Shown here: positions 32,814 to 35,137 of the stretch, in pieces | Position numbering within the stretch: position 1 is the stretch's first letter | Layout: every line of letters starts with the position of its first letter | The notes under the pieces: generated by a model | The model's database searches: none | Seen by the model: the letters and a program-made list of their open reading frames with translations, nothing else | Told to the model about the DNA's origin: nothing | Assembly (NCBI GenBank): GCA_001780275.1 | Contig: MFGB01000025.1 | Location: 1-35,137, forward strand | Origin: Candidatus Falkowbacteria bacterium RIFOXYA2_FULL_47_19 | GTDB lineage: Bacteria > Patescibacteriota > Patescibacteriia > Patescibacteriales > UBA12075 | Direction of reading: 5' to 3' | DNA: 35,137 bases | Program-made: the position numbers and the translations under genes

Positions 32814-33839
32814 TTATACTTTATTTTTCATCAATTCCCGTAATAATTCATCGAGATTGACGCTGGCCGCGGACACGAATGAGTCGGCGGCGCCGTAATA
32901 AATATAAAGACGATCTTTGAAGATAGCCGTACCGGTGGGGAAAATAGCGTTATGGACGTGTCCGTGGGTTTCCCAGTCGTCTTCCGGGGAGAAAAGGGGG
33001 TCGGGCAAACGGGCGATAAGCTTATTCGGGTTTTTAAGGTCGAGCAAAGCAGCCCCGGCTCTATAGACCCGGCCCTTGTTCGCCTGTTCCACGCCGTGAT
33101 AAATAATAAGCCAGCCCTTTTTGGTTTTTACCGGAGGAGCGCCCGCGCCTATGTGCCTGCCCTCCCAGCCGTGCACTCCTTCCAGGACGACATGCTTAGA
33201 TAAATGCATGGTATAATCTATCCAAAAATTATTATCGCGCAATTCGGAAAAATTTTTAAAGCGGATCAATTGGATATCCGGTAAAACCCGATGGAGCAGC
33301 AAAAACCGGCCGTGGAATTTTTCAGGGAACATTACCCCGTCCTTTTCCCAGACTAAAACGTTTTTATGGGCGTATTTTTCATAATAGGAGGCGAGAAAAT
33401 AATATTGATCCTTAAGATTAGAATATTGGAATAATTTGCTTATTTTCCGGTAGCTTATTTTCGGACTGATGATCCCTCCGCGCCGCAAATGCTGAAGATC
33501 TTTTCCGTGCAGGTAGTTTATTACCGCGTTCTGTCCGTCGTGGGCGACGTAGGTAACGTAGAAAGTATCGCCGATCTTGACGATTCGCGGATCTTCCATA
33601 CCCTTCTTCTCGTATTTAGCCTCCGGATAATACAGGGGTTTTTTCCATCTTTCGACTATCGTAGTGGGGCCCTTAAGTTTCGCGTAACCGATAGAGGAGA
33701 TGAATTTTTGGCTGAGAGCCCGGTAAAAGACATGGACATATTCGCCTTCCTGATATATACCGGGATTGAAGGTGGATAGATTTTCGAAATCGCGCGTCGT
33801 GGGTTTAATGATGATTCCGTGTTTTTTTATTCTCAACAT
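32814..33839 (-). CDS. GH130-family mannoside phosphorylase/hydrolase
   Basis: 341 aa, the size of a single GH130 five-bladed beta-propeller. Conserved elements are the early FNPGIYQEGEYVHVFYRA, the catalytic GMEDPRIVKIGDTFYVTYVA with the family Asp, GAGAPPVKTKKGWLIIYHGV, and the terminal YIYYGAADSFV. No signal peptide, so it is intracellular. GH130 enzymes phosphorolyse or hydrolyse beta-1,4 or beta-1,2 mannosides. Two downstream genes on the same strand are a GT4 fusion and a toroid glycosidase, indicating a mannose-containing glycan; the linkage is not predictable from sequence alone. Its own promoter lies upstream at 33896-33924. Confidence 0.87.
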   Translation of the reverse strand: MLRIKKHGIIIKPTTRDFENLSTFNPGIYQEGEYVHVFYRALSQKFISSIGYAKLKGPTTIVERWKKPLYYPEAKYEKKGMEDPRIVKIGDTFYVTYVAHDGQNAVINYLHGKDLQHLRRGGIISPKISYRKISKLFQYSNLKDQYYFLASYYEKYAHKNVLVWEKDGVMFPEKFHGRFLLLHRVLPDIQLIRFKNFSELRDNNFWIDYTMHLSKHVVLEGVHGWEGRHIGAGAPPVKTKKGWLIIYHGVEQANKGRVYRAGAALLDLKNPNKLIARLPDPLFSPEDDWETHGHVHNAIFPTGTAIFKDRLYIYYGAADSFVSAASVNLDELLRELMKNKV

Positions 33840-33895
33840 AAAATAATTTGCAAAAATAACAATACGTATTCAAGGTTTACGCATCTTTTGATTTA

Positions 33896-33924
33896 ATTAT
33901 ATCAAAATAAAAATTTAATAGCAA
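33896..33924 (-). promoter_or_regulatory. Promoter TTGCTA-17-TATAAT for GH130
   Basis: Read on the minus strand, TTGCTA is at 33924-33919 and TATAAT at 33901-33896 with a 17-bp spacer. It would give a leader of about 50 nt for the gene starting at 33839. Confidence 0.65.
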
Positions 33925-34081
33925 TTTTTTTAGGCATGATTAGCGCAAACAAACCGCAAGATGTTTTTTTTAAAAAAATCAGCCTTTTTATTTTATTATA
34001 TTTAATTTTAGCTTATATTAAATTAATTTTTTGACTTTATAAAAATTTTATAATTTTTTTATCTTTATTTCATCTGCTTTG

Positions 34082-34090
34082 TGTTATAAT
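34082..34090 (+). promoter_or_regulatory. Extended -10 element TGTTATAAT for the response regulator
   Basis: TG-T-TATAAT with no good -35. The leader of about 90 nt contains GTTTCTCG (34130-34137), which pairs with CGAGAGAC (34149-34156, one G-U) before the ATG at 34187. Confidence 0.5.
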
Positions 34091-34186
34091 ATTAATAATT
34101 TAATAATTTAAAATTTAATGATCTCGGGCGTTTCTCGTCTTTCACTACGCGAGAGACCTCGTACGCACCGAGCTTAAATCTAATTT

Positions 34187-34867
34187 ATGCGCATACTAAT
34201 AGTCGAGGACGAAGTCGAGATATTGAATTTTTTAAAAAAGAGCCTGGAGAACGAGTGCTACGTGGTTGACGCGGCCAAAGACGGAGAAAAGGGATCTTAT
34301 CTGGCCCGGACAAACCATTACGATCTTATCATTCTCGACAATATAATGCCGAAGAAAACTGGTTTGGAAGTATGCGAGGATATAAGGAAGGAAGGCAAAA
34401 ACACCCCCATACTTATTTTATCGGTTAAATCGGAGGTTACCACGAAAGTCGATCTATTTAATGCCGGCGCCGACGATTATCTTACCAAGCCATTCTCCGT
34501 GGATGAACTTATCGCCCGGATCAAGGCCCTGCTCCGCCGGCCGAAGCAGCTGCAAAGCGAAATATTTCAGGTTAATGACCTGACGCTTGATGCCGGCAAA
34601 CACGAAGTCGTGCGCGGCGGCGAAGAGATCAATCTGACCCGGAAAGAATTCGTATTGCTTAAGTATATGATGAAGAACCAGGGCACGGTTTTGTCCCGTT
34701 CAATGATCATGGAGCATGTCTGGGACATGACCGTCGATCCTTTTTCCAATACTATCGAATCCCATATAATGTCTTTGCGCAAAAAGATAGATAGCGCGGG
34801 CAAGAAGAAACTCATCAAGACGGTTGCCGGCCGTGGTTATAAGATCGAAGACGCCAGGGAAGAGTGA
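34187..34867 (+). CDS. OmpR/PhoB-family response regulator
   Basis: 226 aa, the standard length. Receiver domain 1-115: acidic pair E7-D8, phosphoacceptor D51 in LIILDNIMP, S79 in ILILS, and LTKPF with the conserved Lys. C-terminal winged helix: LTLDAGKHEVVRGGEEINLT, KEFVLLKYMMKNQGTVLSRS and SLRKKIDSAGKKKLIKTVAGRGYKIE, which binds DNA. The gene has its own promoter and a terminator after it. No histidine kinase gene is in the window, so the sensor is unknown. It lies beside a secreted protein gene, which may or may not be a target. Confidence 0.93.
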   Translation: MRILIVEDEVEILNFLKKSLENECYVVDAAKDGEKGSYLARTNHYDLIILDNIMPKKTGLEVCEDIRKEGKNTPILILSVKSEVTTKVDLFNAGADDYLTKPFSVDELIARIKALLRRPKQLQSEIFQVNDLTLDAGKHEVVRGGEEINLTRKEFVLLKYMMKNQGTVLSRSMIMEHVWDMTVDPFSNTIESHIMSLRKKIDSAGKKKLIKTVAGRGYKIEDAREE

Positions 34868-34893
34868 AACGCGCGCAATCGACTGCCCGGCAC

Positions 34894-34919
34894 GCACATA
34901 AATATGGTATGTGTTTTTT
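34894..34919 (+). terminator. Intrinsic terminator after the response regulator
   Basis: CACATA (34895-34900) pairs with TATGTG (34908-34913) around a seven-base loop, followed by six T residues. Confidence 0.7.
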
Positions 34920-34976
34920 GTCAGGCGCGGGTTGGTTTTTAAAATATTAAATAATATCCAGGGAGAAAAATGTTTT

Positions 34977-35137
34977 ATGTTTAAAAAATTCATCCCCGTA
35001 CTTTTTGCTTCTCCGTTATTTTTTGTCTTAATTTTTTTTCCCTCTTCCGTTTCCGCCGCCACTGAAATAAGCGGCGGCTATATTTCCACTACTACCTCCT
35101 GGACCTTGTCCGATTCCCCGGTGATCATTACCGGCAC
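34977..35137 (+). CDS. Secreted protein, N-terminal fragment (3' partial)
   Basis: The gene runs off the right edge; 53 codons are visible. ATG 34977 opens MFKKFIPVLFASPLFFVLIF, a typical signal peptide with cleavage near VSA-A. The mature start, TEISGGYISTTTSWTLSDSP and VIITG, looks like a beta-rich repetitive surface protein similar in style to the solenoid region of the giant protein. This is one of the few starts with a possible Shine-Dalgarno, GGGAG at 34961-34965, about 11 bases upstream. An ATG at 34970 leads to a stop after four codons. Function unknown. Confidence 0.7.
   Translation, partial: MFKKFIPVLFASPLFFVLIFFPSSVSAATEISGGYISTTTSWTLSDSPVIITG

Larger units (their letters stand above)
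33840..34186. other. 347-bp AT-rich divergent promoter region
   Basis: No gene. It holds a minus-strand promoter for GH130 (33896-33924), a very AT-rich stretch (33925-34080), an extended -10 for the response regulator (34082-34090), and a leader hairpin (34129-34154). Confidence 0.7.

Noticed and set aside
34021..34060. TTGACT at 34031 with TATAAT at 34049 as the response-regulator promoter
   Set aside because: The spacer is only 12 bp; the extended -10 at 34082-34090 is a better candidate.
1..35137. tRNA, rRNA or CRISPR features
   Set aside because: No cloverleaf with a GTTCRA T-loop, no rRNA segments and no regularly spaced identical repeats were found by eye.

Overview
The window reads as part of a Patescibacteria (Candidate Phyla Radiation) chromosome; this is inference. 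The evidence is short AT-rich intergenic DNA between GC-richer genes, giant secreted FN3/LamG/beta-solenoid proteins, DUF916-type membrane proteins, a small four-helix-bundle protein of the 23S rRNA intervening-sequence family, almost no Shine-Dalgarno sequences, and TGA used as a stop (which excludes the UGA-Gly lineages). No rRNA, tRNA, CRISPR array, transposase or reverse transcriptase gene was seen.

Layout. 1-10373: the 3' part of a giant modular surface protein, open at the left edge. 10484-11500: membrane-anchored serine beta-lactamase/PBP-like protein. 11501-12075: non-coding leader with a strong promoter. 12076-15133: small MerR-type HTH gene and two paralogous secreted proteins. 15546-19928: three DUF916-type membrane proteins, the third fused to a LytR_C domain, with a four-helix-bundle gene between the first and second. 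20131-22495: two FGE/C-type-lectin-fold proteins around a small membrane coiled-coil gene. 22681-27123: a dockerin-bearing secreted protein, Hsp20, and a cohesin-bearing membrane protein. 27279-33839: a glycan block with PIG-L deacetylase and GT4 on the plus strand, converging on a GH100/debranching-like enzyme, a GT4-toroid fusion and GH130 on the minus strand. 34187-34867: OmpR-type response regulator. 34977 to the edge: start of another secreted protein.

Most of the window is cell-surface construction. The giant protein and the two secreted paralogues share a C-terminal domain of about 140-165 residues. It has an early GY-x-(V/L) motif and ends in AG(D/E)Y...(L/V)(T/V)Y-x-(C/L)-(T/V)-PTF. 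Together with three DUF916 proteins nearby this resembles the WxL/DUF916 surface system of Firmicutes with Trp replaced by Tyr, and I call it 'YxL-like'. A dockerin and a cohesin lie two genes apart and could be a second non-covalent surface coupling.

The second theme is the intergenic DNA. Many gene boundaries carry imperfect inverted repeats from at least four word families, often ending at the next start codon and carrying promoter-like elements. One copy is split by the four-helix-bundle gene, which lies between perfect 32-bp inverted arms, suggesting a mobile or gene-carrying form of the repeat.
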